This document shows positions 1 to 7,657 of a stretch of 64,000 bases of DNA, piece by piece (position 1 is the stretch's first letter; every line of letters begins with the position of its first letter). A program made the position numbers and the translations under genes. A model generated the notes under the pieces. It did no database searches. It was not told where the DNA came from and saw nothing but the letters and a program-made list of their open reading frames with translations. The DNA lies in NCBI RefSeq assembly GCF_003347495.1, contig NZ_QCXY01000008.1, positions 209,352 through 273,351 on the forward strand, read 5' to 3'. Source of the stretch: Pleomorphovibrio marinus (GTDB lineage Bacteria; Bacteroidota; Bacteroidia; Cytophagales; Cyclobacteriaceae).

Positions 1-1
1 T

Positions 2-862
2 TTTTGGGAAACTGTCTTTTATGACGAAAGTGACAGAAATGACATCCATTACAAAGTGAAGAAGATTTATGCATTGCTCAAGGCGGATGGGGACATGAGC
101 GTAATGCAACACCTGTACATAGACCGTATAGATCTTTGTATTTATGGGAATACCCAACCATTCAGGGTGAGGATCGTGAATAGAATCAACGATAATTTCG
201 ATTATTTTTATATAAAAAACGCAGATGCTTCCAGAGTGTATGGATTAGAGCTTGAGCATTTGCTTTCTCCAAACCGAATAAGCTACCTGGTTTATAAAGA
301 TTCACTCATAGAAGAACATATTGCCGGGATTCCTGGGGAGCATTTCATGAAAAAACAGATCAATGACCCTTTGATCAACCCCATAAGACTGGCAAAGGAG
401 TTTGTAAAATTCAACGAGCGCTGTTTTGTGAGGCTTCTGGGGGACATGCACTCCTCTAATTTCGTGATTGACGTAACTCCGGATTTTGAGGAAACACACT
501 ATAGAATAAGGGCAATAGACTTTGATCAGCAGTCCTACGAAGGCAAAAGATCCATTTATTTGCCCCAGTATTTCAAACAAAACAACGCCCTGATCCAACT
601 TGGGATTAAGCACATTACGCCGGAATCCATGGCGCAATATCAACGGGAGGAGAGGGCACTGATCGCCACCAGATTGAAATCTTCCCCCAAGGAAATCGAA
701 GACATCCTAAGTGCTATGGAGTCGGATGTGATTTCCACCCCTGAAAATACCGAATCGCTGAAGAAAGAGCTCGCAAAGTTCTATAAACAACCTAAATTTC
801 TTGCCTGTAAAAATATGGGGGAACTTCTAAGGCTGAGTCTTCAGATGGTTTTACAGCGTTGA
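2..862 (+). CDS. Kinase-fold (APH/fructosamine-kinase-like) protein, 5' truncated by window edge
   Basis: The reading frame is open from base 2 through the GTG at 56, so the true start lies upstream of the window and only the C-terminal part is seen. The stretch LLGDMHSSNFVI followed about 25 residues later by IRAIDFDQ resembles the catalytic loop (HGDxHxxN) and metal-binding aspartate (xxDFD) of aminoglycoside-phosphotransferase-like kinases. The first His of the loop is replaced by Leu. A basic, helical C-terminus follows. Substrate is unknown. The next gene, dps, is 480 bp away, so no operon link is evident. It could be a degenerate or structural member of the kinase fold rather than an active enzyme. 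Confidence 0.6.
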   Translation, partial: FWETVFYDESDRNDIHYKVKKIYALLKADGDMSVMQHLYIDRIDLCIYGNTQPFRVRIVNRINDNFDYFYIKNADASRVYGLELEHLLSPNRISYLVYKDSLIEEHIAGIPGEHFMKKQINDPLINPIRLAKEFVKFNERCFVRLLGDMHSSNFVIDVTPDFEETHYRIRAIDFDQQSYEGKRSIYLPQYFKQNNALIQLGIKHITPESMAQYQREERALIATRLKSSPKEIEDILSAMESDVISTPENTESLKKELAKFYKQPKFLACKNMGELLRLSLQMVLQR

Positions 863-901
863 TGAAATCGAGCCTGTCCTGATGGCAGTCAGGGCATGAC
901 G
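862..901. repeat. Dispersed 40-bp repeat, copy 1
   Basis: A 40-bp block begins in the stop codon of the preceding gene and matches 62543-62582 at about 37 of 40 positions in the same orientation. Core words are GCCTGTCCTGA and AGGGCATGACG. The two copies lie 61.7 kb apart in intergenic DNA, which suggests a family of short interspersed repeats in this genome. Confidence 0.75.
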
Positions 902-1342
902 CAAGCGACACACACTGGTATGCCCGTATAGCTACCGGGGAGATGCGAGATTCCTCCGAAGCAAGTTCCCCGAAACGAGTCCCCCGAAGCAAGTTCCCCG
1001 AAACGAGTCCCCCGAAGCAAGTTCGGGGCAGGCTACCTGCCTGCAGTCAGGTGTGACCGCTGAAAAGAAATTATAAACAGATTAAAGGTAGGTTTTTCAG
1101 GAAGTTTTTTTTGGGTTTCTGAAATAGGGGAGTTTTTTCAGTATTCTTTCATATATTTTGTGAACAAGGGATTTTGGGGCTATGATCCGAACATTTAACA
1201 CTTTTTTTAAGTTAAATAAGAAAGAAAATAACGAATACAGTTGGCATCATTTATGATTCATTAATGGTGTAGGAGCTTCTTTGAGAACTAAGAAGCTTTG
1301 GTTCTTTTATTAAATCCAACAACTATTTTAAATATTAAAACT
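863..1342. other. Intergenic region with repeats and dps leader
   Basis: The region holds the two repeat elements (862-1028), then AT-rich DNA that must contain the dps promoter. A perfect 8-bp stem AGCTTCTT...AAGAAGCT (1274-1281 / 1290-1297) lies about 45 bases before the dps start and would sit in its 5' leader. No TAnnTTTG box or recognisable gene is seen. Confidence 0.5.
957..1028. repeat. 28-bp tandem repeat, about 2.5 copies
   Basis: Two exact 28-bp units (957-984 and 985-1012) are followed by a partial third unit ending CGAAGCAAGTTCGGGG. The unit contains CGAAGCAAGTT and CCCCGAAACGAGT. A GCAGGC-tacct-GCCTGC hairpin (1028-1044) follows directly. This is a GC-rich, palindrome-rich island within AT-rich flanks. 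There are no spacers, so it is not a CRISPR array. Confidence 0.85.
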
Positions 1343-1834
1343 ATGAGTGTTACAGAAAAAAGAGTTTTCAAAAAACTAGGGTATAATAAAGACGAGTCAG
1401 AGAAAATTGTAGATTCACTTAACAAGCTACTGGCGAATTATCATCTGCACTATCAGAAACTCAGGAATTTTCATTGGAACGTTACTGGTGGGGACTTCTT
1501 TGATTTGCATGATAAGTTTGAGGAGCTTTATGATGAGGCTTTTGCCAACATAGATCTTATAGCTGAAAGGATTAGGGTATTTGGGATGACGCCTCTGAGT
1601 TTGATGAAAGATTATCTAGAACATGCGGACATCAAGGAGGTAGGAACTGACCTGAGCTCCAAGGAAATGGTGGAAGAAACCTTAAGAGACTTCCAGGTTT
1701 TAGTGGACAATATGAATGAATGCGCGATTAAGGTTGCCGATTTGGGAGATACTGCCACTGAAGATATGCTTATTGCATTTATAAAAAGTTTGGAATTGCA
1801 CCATTGGATGCTTTCTTCTTTTTTAAAAGAGTAG
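1343..1834 (+). CDS. dps: Dps family ferritin-like DNA-protection protein
   Basis: The protein has 163 residues, the usual Dps length. Dps proteins form dodecameric shells that oxidise and store iron and protect DNA during oxidative stress or starvation. The ferroxidase signature is visible in the first helices: LHYQKLRNFHWNVTGG, then FFDLHDKFEELYDEAF and DLIAERI, which supply the inter-subunit His, Asp and Glu ligands. I chose the ATG at 1343 (MSVTEKRVFKK). An in-frame upstream extension is AT-rich leader that does not look coding. The gene is monocistronic and ends in a strong palindromic terminator. A possible leader hairpin lies at 1274-1297. It may be co-induced with katG further along, but they share no operon. 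Confidence 0.93.
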   Translation: MSVTEKRVFKKLGYNKDESEKIVDSLNKLLANYHLHYQKLRNFHWNVTGGDFFDLHDKFEELYDEAFANIDLIAERIRVFGMTPLSLMKDYLEHADIKEVGTDLSSKEMVEETLRDFQVLVDNMNECAIKVADLGDTATEDMLIAFIKSLELHHWMLSSFLKE

Positions 1835-1854
1835 GCAGATAGGAAACTGATTTA

Positions 1855-1892
1855 AACTCAAAAAAGCCCGTAATTACGGGCTTTTTTGAGTT
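1855..1892. terminator. Bidirectional intrinsic terminator
   Basis: A perfect 38-bp palindrome has arms AACTCAAAAAAGCCCGTAA and its complement. The GC core is flanked by an A-tract and a T-tract, so it can terminate both dps (+) and the convergent LRR operon (-). Confidence 0.93.
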
Positions 1893-1909
1893 TTTTCTTT
1901 GTTAATTTT

Positions 1910-4363
1910 TTAATAGAACCTCACTTCACATTCAGGGTTGTTTTTTTGGAATTTCTCAATCCTTCTTCTATTAATTCTGGTGTTAAAGCAAACCAGCTTT
2001 TCCAGGTTTACCAGGTGCATGATGGGATTGATGTTTCGCACATTGGTACTGGCAATGTCCAATTCCCTGAGGTCATATAGGGTGTCCAAACCCCTAAGTC
2101 TTCTAATATTGGTTCCGGAGAGGTTCAATTTTCTAAGCCTATTCAGATCCGCCAAGGGTCTAAGGTCCTCCACACCGGTGTTGGAAACGTCCAGTGTTTC
2201 CAAATAACTTAGGTTTGCAATGGGGCTTAAATCTCTTAGAGGGGTCTGCGAAAGCCTGAAAGTATTAAGGTTCTCCATTCTCCCTACGGCACTTATATCT
2301 CGGATAGGTGCATTGTGTATACTCAGCTCTCTAAGATTGAAAAATGCCAGTAAAGGTTCAAGATCCTCGATGCCGACATTTTCAGCACTTACATTATCCG
2401 AAGCCGTCATTTTATGGAGCTCCTTGGAGCTAGGGGTATTGGGAAGGTCGAATTGATCTTTCAAGATTGTTTTCCAGTCACTGTTAAGGTTTTCCCACCA
2501 TTGTGTCAGTTCTTCCGTTTGGAAAATGACTATGGTATTGGAAAGCTCCCTGGTTAGTTCGTGGATCTCCCATGCAGGAACCTCCGTATCGTCCAGATTG
2601 AGCAACTGTAGGCTTGTAAGGCTCTTTAAGGGCCCTATCGAGCCAATATTAGATCCCTTGAGGGATAGACGTTCCAATGCATCTAACTTCCCAAGTGCTT
2701 CCACATTAGTCACGGCACTGTTTTCGCCACTGATTTGGGTTAAGGTTTTCATCTCCGCAAGGGGAGAAAGATCATTTACCTTAGTATTGTCGAAAGCAAG
2801 ATAGAATACCTTTTTAAATTTTAATGCAGGCCTTAGGCTTACGATTTCGCCATTGGAGAGGTTTAGTGAATCTATGCCGACCATTTCTGTAAGCTCCTCT
2901 ACCGTGGGGGCTGACTTGCTGATATCCGGATAAATTTTTGCAAGCATTTTATTCCATCCCTCCGGGAGGGTTTCCCACCAAGTTTGTAAATTTTCCACAT
3001 TGTGGATTAATAGGATTCTTCTATTGGTCCTGGCAAAGTTATCCGCATCCTCCTCGGTTATACTTGTCCTATCTGCATAAATTCTTCTAATGTTGCTCGA
3101 GCCAGAAAGCGGGGCAAGACTGCTTACTTCTGTTTTGTTGATATTGATACGCCAGAGATTTTTTAGATCAGCAAGTGGAGCCAAATCCAAAATATTGGTT
3201 TCCTCCAAGTTGATTTCCTCAAGACTTTCCAGCTCCCCCAAGAATCCGAAATTGATCAAAAAGTTACCTCGTAGGTTCAGTGACTTTAGGTTTGTTAGCT
3301 CATTGATATTCTCCACATTATTGAACCCACTCTCCTGGAGATCCAGCTGTTCCAGGTTGATAAAGTTATTGATGACCCCAAACCCGATTAAAGGTGTTCT
3401 TGCAGCCCTGAAAACTTTTAGGTTTTTCAGATTGGCAAGGTCATCTATGCTATTTATTTCGGTATCCGAAATATCCAGGTAGGATATGCGGTCCGAATAT
3501 TTAATAAACTGGATGTCGTTAGCAGGCGTATTGGAAATATCCAGATGGGTAAGAAAAGTGACATTGCTGATAGGACCCAACTCTTCTATATTTGTACCGC
3601 TAATATTCAGGTATTTTAGTTCCCTAAGCGCATGAATGGGGCCTAGGTCTACTATTACTTTGTTTCCGGAGAGATCCAAACTGTCAATACTGCTGAACTT
3701 GTATATTTGGTCTATTAGGACACTGTCTTCTTCGTCTACCCCAAACCTTTCCCTAAAGTAAAGATCCCACTGGTACGAGAGTGACTCCCACCATTCCTGT
3801 AATTCCTCATCCCGGCTTAGCTTGGTGGTGTAAATACTGGCTATTTTAAGCTCTTTTGCGTCCTTGTCCCAATTGATTTCGACAAATCGCTCCCGTGTAT
3901 TTTCTACATTTTCGTTGTTAATGCCGATGCCCTCTAAGGTCCTGTCAAGGGCCACTTGAAAGTACAGCTCTCCATTGTCTTTTAGATGGGGTTTGATTTC
4001 CCTAACCTTGAAAGTGAAGTTGACATCCTTGAAAAAAAAGTCCACATCTTTAAGGTAGGCGGTAATTGCTTTATTGGTAATTACTTTTCTATCCAAAAGT
4101 AAATCGTCCTCTACCTGAACCTGATCATCCCGGAAAATCTTCCTGAAACTTTCCCTAATGATAACATCCTTATCTCTTGCGGAAGTCTCCTTGTTTCCTA
4201 CGGTATTCAAAAAATACTGCAAAAACCGGATTTGATCCTGCACCTGATCGGTGAGGTCCTTTATTTCCTGCTTGTTATACTCTCCCAGGTCTTGCGTGGA
4301 ACCAGGAAAAGAAAAACAAAAGCAAAAAATGGCAAAGAGCAAATATTTTTTAGCGCTGTTCAT
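1910..4363 (-). CDS. Exported leucine-rich-repeat protein with three WWE-LRR modules
   Basis: The protein has 817 residues with a Sec signal peptide (MNSAKKYLLFAIFCFCF...STQ). An N-terminal domain (about 25-185) resembles the small protein encoded at 5186-5764: both share a GxKET motif and an EG(x)n...EI...K pattern. Then come three modules. Each opens with L-x-x-WWE-x-L-x-x-x-W (WWE at residues 191, 462 and 622), then a linker of about 30 residues, then a run of about 22-residue LRRs of the type LxxLxLxxTxIxDLxPL. LRRs of this kind usually bind proteins. The gene is last in a four-gene minus operon and overlaps the gene before it by 14 bp. A periplasmic or surface location is inferred; the partner is unknown. 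Confidence 0.85.
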   Translation of the reverse strand: MNSAKKYLLFAIFCFCFSFPGSTQDLGEYNKQEIKDLTDQVQDQIRFLQYFLNTVGNKETSARDKDVIIRESFRKIFRDDQVQVEDDLLLDRKVITNKAITAYLKDVDFFFKDVNFTFKVREIKPHLKDNGELYFQVALDRTLEGIGINNENVENTRERFVEINWDKDAKELKIASIYTTKLSRDEELQEWWESLSYQWDLYFRERFGVDEEDSVLIDQIYKFSSIDSLDLSGNKVIVDLGPIHALRELKYLNISGTNIEELGPISNVTFLTHLDISNTPANDIQFIKYSDRISYLDISDTEINSIDDLANLKNLKVFRAARTPLIGFGVINNFINLEQLDLQESGFNNVENINELTNLKSLNLRGNFLINFGFLGELESLEEINLEETNILDLAPLADLKNLWRININKTEVSSLAPLSGSSNIRRIYADRTSITEEDADNFARTNRRILLIHNVENLQTWWETLPEGWNKMLAKIYPDISKSAPTVEELTEMVGIDSLNLSNGEIVSLRPALKFKKVFYLAFDNTKVNDLSPLAEMKTLTQISGENSAVTNVEALGKLDALERLSLKGSNIGSIGPLKSLTSLQLLNLDDTEVPAWEIHELTRELSNTIVIFQTEELTQWWENLNSDWKTILKDQFDLPNTPSSKELHKMTASDNVSAENVGIEDLEPLLAFFNLRELSIHNAPIRDISAVGRMENLNTFRLSQTPLRDLSPIANLSYLETLDVSNTGVEDLRPLADLNRLRKLNLSGTNIRRLRGLDTLYDLRELDIASTNVRNINPIMHLVNLEKLVCFNTRINRRRIEKFQKNNPECEVRFY

Positions 4364-5189
4364 ATATAAAGTCTAATATCACCTCTCTGTCTCCCTCCTC
4401 TAATTTAACTAGATTAGAAATCAGCCAGCCCGTATTGAACCCCGGCCTGTTGAATTGGGAGAGTTCAAAATACCACTTGTCGATCTGGAAAAAATGGTAC
4501 TTCACTTCCTTTACGGTTTCAAACTTTAAGCGACCCTTCTTTATTTCGTAGATAAACAAAGTCAGGTTTTCCGGTTTAAAATCTTTCGGCGTATAGGATT
4601 CCGGTTTAGGGTTGTCCTGTATAGCTTTACGTAAATTCATGAACCCGAGTTCATGGCTTAGGGGGTGTAAAAATTTTTTATCGTCCCCTTTAGGTTTGTC
4701 AAATGCTTGATTAAAGGGTTCGAAATTCACGTTTTCAATTACCCATTCGTATCCTAGACCCTCTGGTTGAAGTTTAAGAAATAGGATGACATCATATTTT
4801 TTACCCTCAAAGTTAAAAACAGTAGTAGCCTCTGCAAACCAGTCACCTCCGTGAAACCTTAAGTATTGGGGATAAGATTCAGAAGTTGCATGATTGAGAA
4901 ACTCCCTTTTCAGTTCTACCGGGACATCCGAAGTTTCATTGTCGAATAATATATTGATGAAGTTTCTTCTAAGATTTCTATCTCTGTAGTTCTCGTCTTC
5001 AGGATAGTACCTTATGTTGCCTTCTTTGCTTTCTTCTCCATTAAACCTTCTAAAAAACTGGTTTACTTGTTTGGTGGAGGCGGCAAACCTCCCATCATCC
5101 TCCAGTTGCCCGGAGCTGTTTATGGCTTGCCCCGGGGAACTGTGAATGGAAATTACTAATAACAATAACGATACTATGCTTATTCTCAT
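4350..5189 (-). CDS. Exported protein of unknown function
   Basis: The protein has 279 residues with an N-terminal signal peptide (MRISIVSLLLLVISIHSSPGQA). The mature part starts with a polar helix (KQVNQFFRRFNGEE), then a mixed alpha/beta region rich in aromatic residues, including FHGGDWFAEATTVFNFEGKKYDVILFLKLQ, here split as FHGGDWFAEATT and YDVILFLKLQ. I recognise no catalytic motif. The gene overlaps its upstream neighbour by 4 bp and its downstream LRR gene by 14 bp, so translational coupling is likely. The layout of a helix followed by a curved sheet suggests an NTF2-like fold shared with the neighbours, but that is inference. Confidence 0.75.
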   Translation of the reverse strand: MRISIVSLLLLVISIHSSPGQAINSSGQLEDDGRFAASTKQVNQFFRRFNGEESKEGNIRYYPEDENYRDRNLRRNFINILFDNETSDVPVELKREFLNHATSESYPQYLRFHGGDWFAEATTVFNFEGKKYDVILFLKLQPEGLGYEWVIENVNFEPFNQAFDKPKGDDKKFLHPLSHELGFMNLRKAIQDNPKPESYTPKDFKPENLTLFIYEIKKGRLKFETVKEVKYHFFQIDKWYFELSQFNRPGFNTGWLISNLVKLEEGDREVILDFIYEQR

Positions 5190-5764
5190 GCTGAAGTTTC
5201 AGTCACCCTCACGTCACCCAAAAGCACATCCCAGAACTCTATAGTTCTTCCTGCGATTTGAGTTTGCTTTTTCTCCACATAAATGGTGATGTCTTTTTTG
5301 GTGGTATCTCTGTAGTTTAATCCAGCTTCTTGAGAAGTCCCTTCGAAACGTTGGTATATAGTGATTACTCCTACATACCTACCATCGGGTTGCCGCTCTA
5401 GATCGCTGATGTAGTGGATGTCATACCAACTGATATTCACCCTGTCATAGTTCAAAGCCATCAACCTTTCAAAATAGCGTCTGATTTTATAGTATGCAAT
5501 TTCACTTCTGTTGATGGAAGATACCCCCATTTCTGCATCTGGGGCAAACAGCTCCTCAGCCCTGTCCATTACACGGGTTGCTTCGGAAAATTGGGTTTCC
5601 TTGCTGCCGATAATGCTTATGTATTTACTGAGGTCCTTTACCTTTTCCAGTGCCAAAGAGTCAATGGCTTGCTTCCGGGAGGGACTGATGTTGTCATCTT
5701 GTGCCATGGCCATCATGGAGGTGGCCAAAAATAGTATCAAAAGGGACGAAACGTATTTTTTCAT
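5186..5764 (-). CDS. Small exported protein related to the N-domain of the LRR protein
   Basis: The protein has 192 residues with a signal peptide ending near MAMAQDD. Its body aligns by eye with residues 45-180 of the LRR protein at 1910-4363: LSKYISIIGSKET against LQYFLNTVGNKET, then GRYVGVITIYQRFEG against GELYFQVALDRTLEG. The two probably share an NTF2-like domain. The gene lies 26 bp after the lipoprotein gene at 5791 and overlaps the next gene by 4 bp. Function is unknown. The operon may supply a surface or periplasmic complex whose members share this domain. Confidence 0.75.
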   Translation of the reverse strand: MKKYVSSLLILFLATSMMAMAQDDNISPSRKQAIDSLALEKVKDLSKYISIIGSKETQFSEATRVMDRAEELFAPDAEMGVSSINRSEIAYYKIRRYFERLMALNYDRVNISWYDIHYISDLERQPDGRYVGVITIYQRFEGTSQEAGLNYRDTTKKDITIYVEKKQTQIAGRTIEFWDVLLGDVRVTETSA

Positions 5765-5790
5765 GATTATCTAATTGCTTTTGTGATAAA

Positions 5791-6264
5791 TTATCTTCTT
5801 CGGAGTTCGAGTTCTGTCACTTTTCCACTGCCGTCCATTCTGATGTCACTAACAAAATTTAGGTTCTTTTTCGTGTCCTTCAGGTAGTGGAGGTATTTTT
5901 CAATCGTTGTAGGCTCATCATAATCCTTGATTCCGGACTCCTCATGAATAACAATTAAGACAGGGGTGTTTTGGTTAGAAAACAAACCTAAGGCTTCCCT
6001 AATGGTGTTGTTCGCACTCTGAGTGTTGTTGGCATTGGCGATGGAGTTAAAATAACCTTCCAACTTTCCTACAGCAACCTCCTCGGCAGTTGGCTCTGCG
6101 GGTTTTTCTTCTTTAGGCTCGGGAGCTGGCTCTTCCACCGGCTCTGGCTCAGGTGCTGCCTCTACCACCTTCTTTTTGCTCTTGCAGGCTCCAAAGACCA
6201 ATAAGCTAAGTAGCATAACGGTAACCAACCGATTCAATGGGTAATTAAATCTTCTTTTTTTCAT
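5791..6264 (-). CDS. Lipoprotein with Pro/Glu-rich linker, unknown function
   Basis: The protein has 157 residues. A lipobox ending LLVFGAC indicates lipid anchoring, then comes a basic KSKKK patch and an acidic, proline-rich linker (EPEPVEEPAPEPKEE) that probably spans periplasm or peptidoglycan. A C-terminal domain of about 95 residues follows, with motifs IREALGLF, TPVLIVIHEE and KDYDEPTTIEKYLHYLKD. This is the first gene of the four-gene minus operon, so its upstream region (6265-6540) should carry the operon promoter, although I see no TAnnTTTG box there. I know this domain only as conserved and uncharacterised. Confidence 0.75.
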   Translation of the reverse strand: MKKRRFNYPLNRLVTVMLLSLLVFGACKSKKKVVEAAPEPEPVEEPAPEPKEEKPAEPTAEEVAVGKLEGYFNSIANANNTQSANNTIREALGLFSNQNTPVLIVIHEESGIKDYDEPTTIEKYLHYLKDTKKNLNFVSDIRMDGSGKVTELELRRR

Positions 6265-6540
6265 GTTTAAATAATAATAGATAGTGTGTGTAATTTCTAT
6301 TTAAAGTCAAATAATCAGCTTATACAAAAACTTTTTATTTTGTAACTCGCCTTTTTTTCTAAGTAGGTGAAATCAATCTCCTAGGGACAAATGTTTGTCG
6401 TAGTTGGTTTGGTATATCCCTGTTTTTACAGTAGCTTAATTTACAATTGCAGGCTTTTTTGTTTCTTTTTGCTACGGTTGCGAATATATGATATAATATT
6501 TGTTTTTTACAAATAATTTATTTGAGAAACGTCATGTTCG

Positions 6541-7656
6541 CTAATCAAAAATTTCCGCCAGCTTGTTTTCAAGGGTGATACCCCTTAAATCCTTTGCAAA
6601 TATATTTCCATCGGGATCGATCATATAGGTAGCGGGAATTGCATTAATTTGATAAGTGGCCGCAGCCTCAGAGTTGAAATATTTAAGATCCGAAACCTGG
6701 GTCCATTCCAGTCCATCTTCTTCAATTGCTTTTTCCCAAGTCTCCCTAGTCCTGTCCAGGGAAACCCCAAATACCTCAAAACCTTTATCCTTATATTTGT
6801 TGTAAAGTCTCACCACGTTTGGGTTCTCTTCCCTGCATGGCCTACACCATCCTGCCCAAAAGTCCACAAGGACATATTTCCCTTTTAGGTCTGAAAGTTT
6901 TTGGATATCCCCATCTGGATTAGGAAGGGAAATTTCTGGCGCTGGCTGACCCACACTTAAGGCACGCATTTCATCCAATTCCTGCTTCCAGGAAGAGATC
7001 AAATGCATATCAGGATAACGATCACCCAAGGCGTTTACAGTGCTATCAATGAAGTTAAAATCATTTTTTGGGTTCAACATTCCCAAGCCTGCGAGGGCGG
7101 CAAAACTACCCTCCATCTTGTGAATAGTTTCTTTGACCCTGTCGCCATGGTTTATCTCAAGTTGCATGGCTTTTTCCTGAATGGCTTTGATGGCATCCTG
7201 GTCCCTGTCTGCCATCGCCTCATAGAATTCCGTATTCAACTCGTTGCCTTCTTCTTGATACCTCTGGGTGATCTCATCGATCAACCTGAGCATCTGTGTA
7301 TCCCTTGAACCTTTGAGTGATAACTCTTGGGTTTCAAAATCATAGTCTATTTCCACATCCTCATGGTATAATGCCAATCTAACCGTCTCTTCCTCCATTA
7401 GACTCAGCTCGTAAAAGTTCGGTCCATCAAGGGTCAATTCGTACTCAAATTTCCCTCCATTTTTTAATTTTAGGGTATCCAATACATCTGTCCTGTCATT
7501 GGCGTACTGGGAAAGTACGAGATTACCTTCTGGATAGTTTTCTAAATTTCCGGAAATCTTTACCTTTCCGTCAAATTTTTTTTCTTCCTCACTACAGGAA
7601 GTAGACAACATGCTGATTGACAATATTATATAAAAGTATTTTTTAAGATTTTCCAT
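6541..7656 (-). CDS. TlpA-like thioredoxin-fold lipoprotein (DUF4369 + AhpC/TSA-type domain)
   Basis: The protein has 371 residues with the start at 7656 (MENLKKYFYIILS). This start leaves 1 bp to the gatB stop; an upstream start would overlap gatB. The lipobox ends SMLSTSC. Residues about 30-130 resemble DUF4369 (KISGNLENYPEGNLVLSQ), a helical middle follows, then a thioredoxin domain with the redox motif WCRPC (LVDFWAGWCRPCREENP) and the cis-proline segment AIPATYMID. Such proteins are periplasmic disulfide reductases or isomerases in Bacteroidota. The chance overlap with gatB suggests co-transcription rather than a shared pathway. Confidence 0.88.
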   Translation of the reverse strand: MENLKKYFYIILSISMLSTSCSEEEKKFDGKVKISGNLENYPEGNLVLSQYANDRTDVLDTLKLKNGGKFEYELTLDGPNFYELSLMEEETVRLALYHEDVEIDYDFETQELSLKGSRDTQMLRLIDEITQRYQEEGNELNTEFYEAMADRDQDAIKAIQEKAMQLEINHGDRVKETIHKMEGSFAALAGLGMLNPKNDFNFIDSTVNALGDRYPDMHLISSWKQELDEMRALSVGQPAPEISLPNPDGDIQKLSDLKGKYVLVDFWAGWCRPCREENPNVVRLYNKYKDKGFEVFGVSLDRTRETWEKAIEEDGLEWTQVSDLKYFNSEAAATYQINAIPATYMIDPDGNIFAKDLRGITLENKLAEIFD

Positions 7657-7657
7657 A

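Noticed and set aside
957..1028. CRISPR array from the 28-bp repeats
   Set aside because: The units are directly adjacent with no spacers, and only about 2.5 copies exist.
1298..1342. Longer N-terminus for Dps
   Set aside because: The extra 15 codons are AT-rich leader, and the ATG at 1343 matches the family start.
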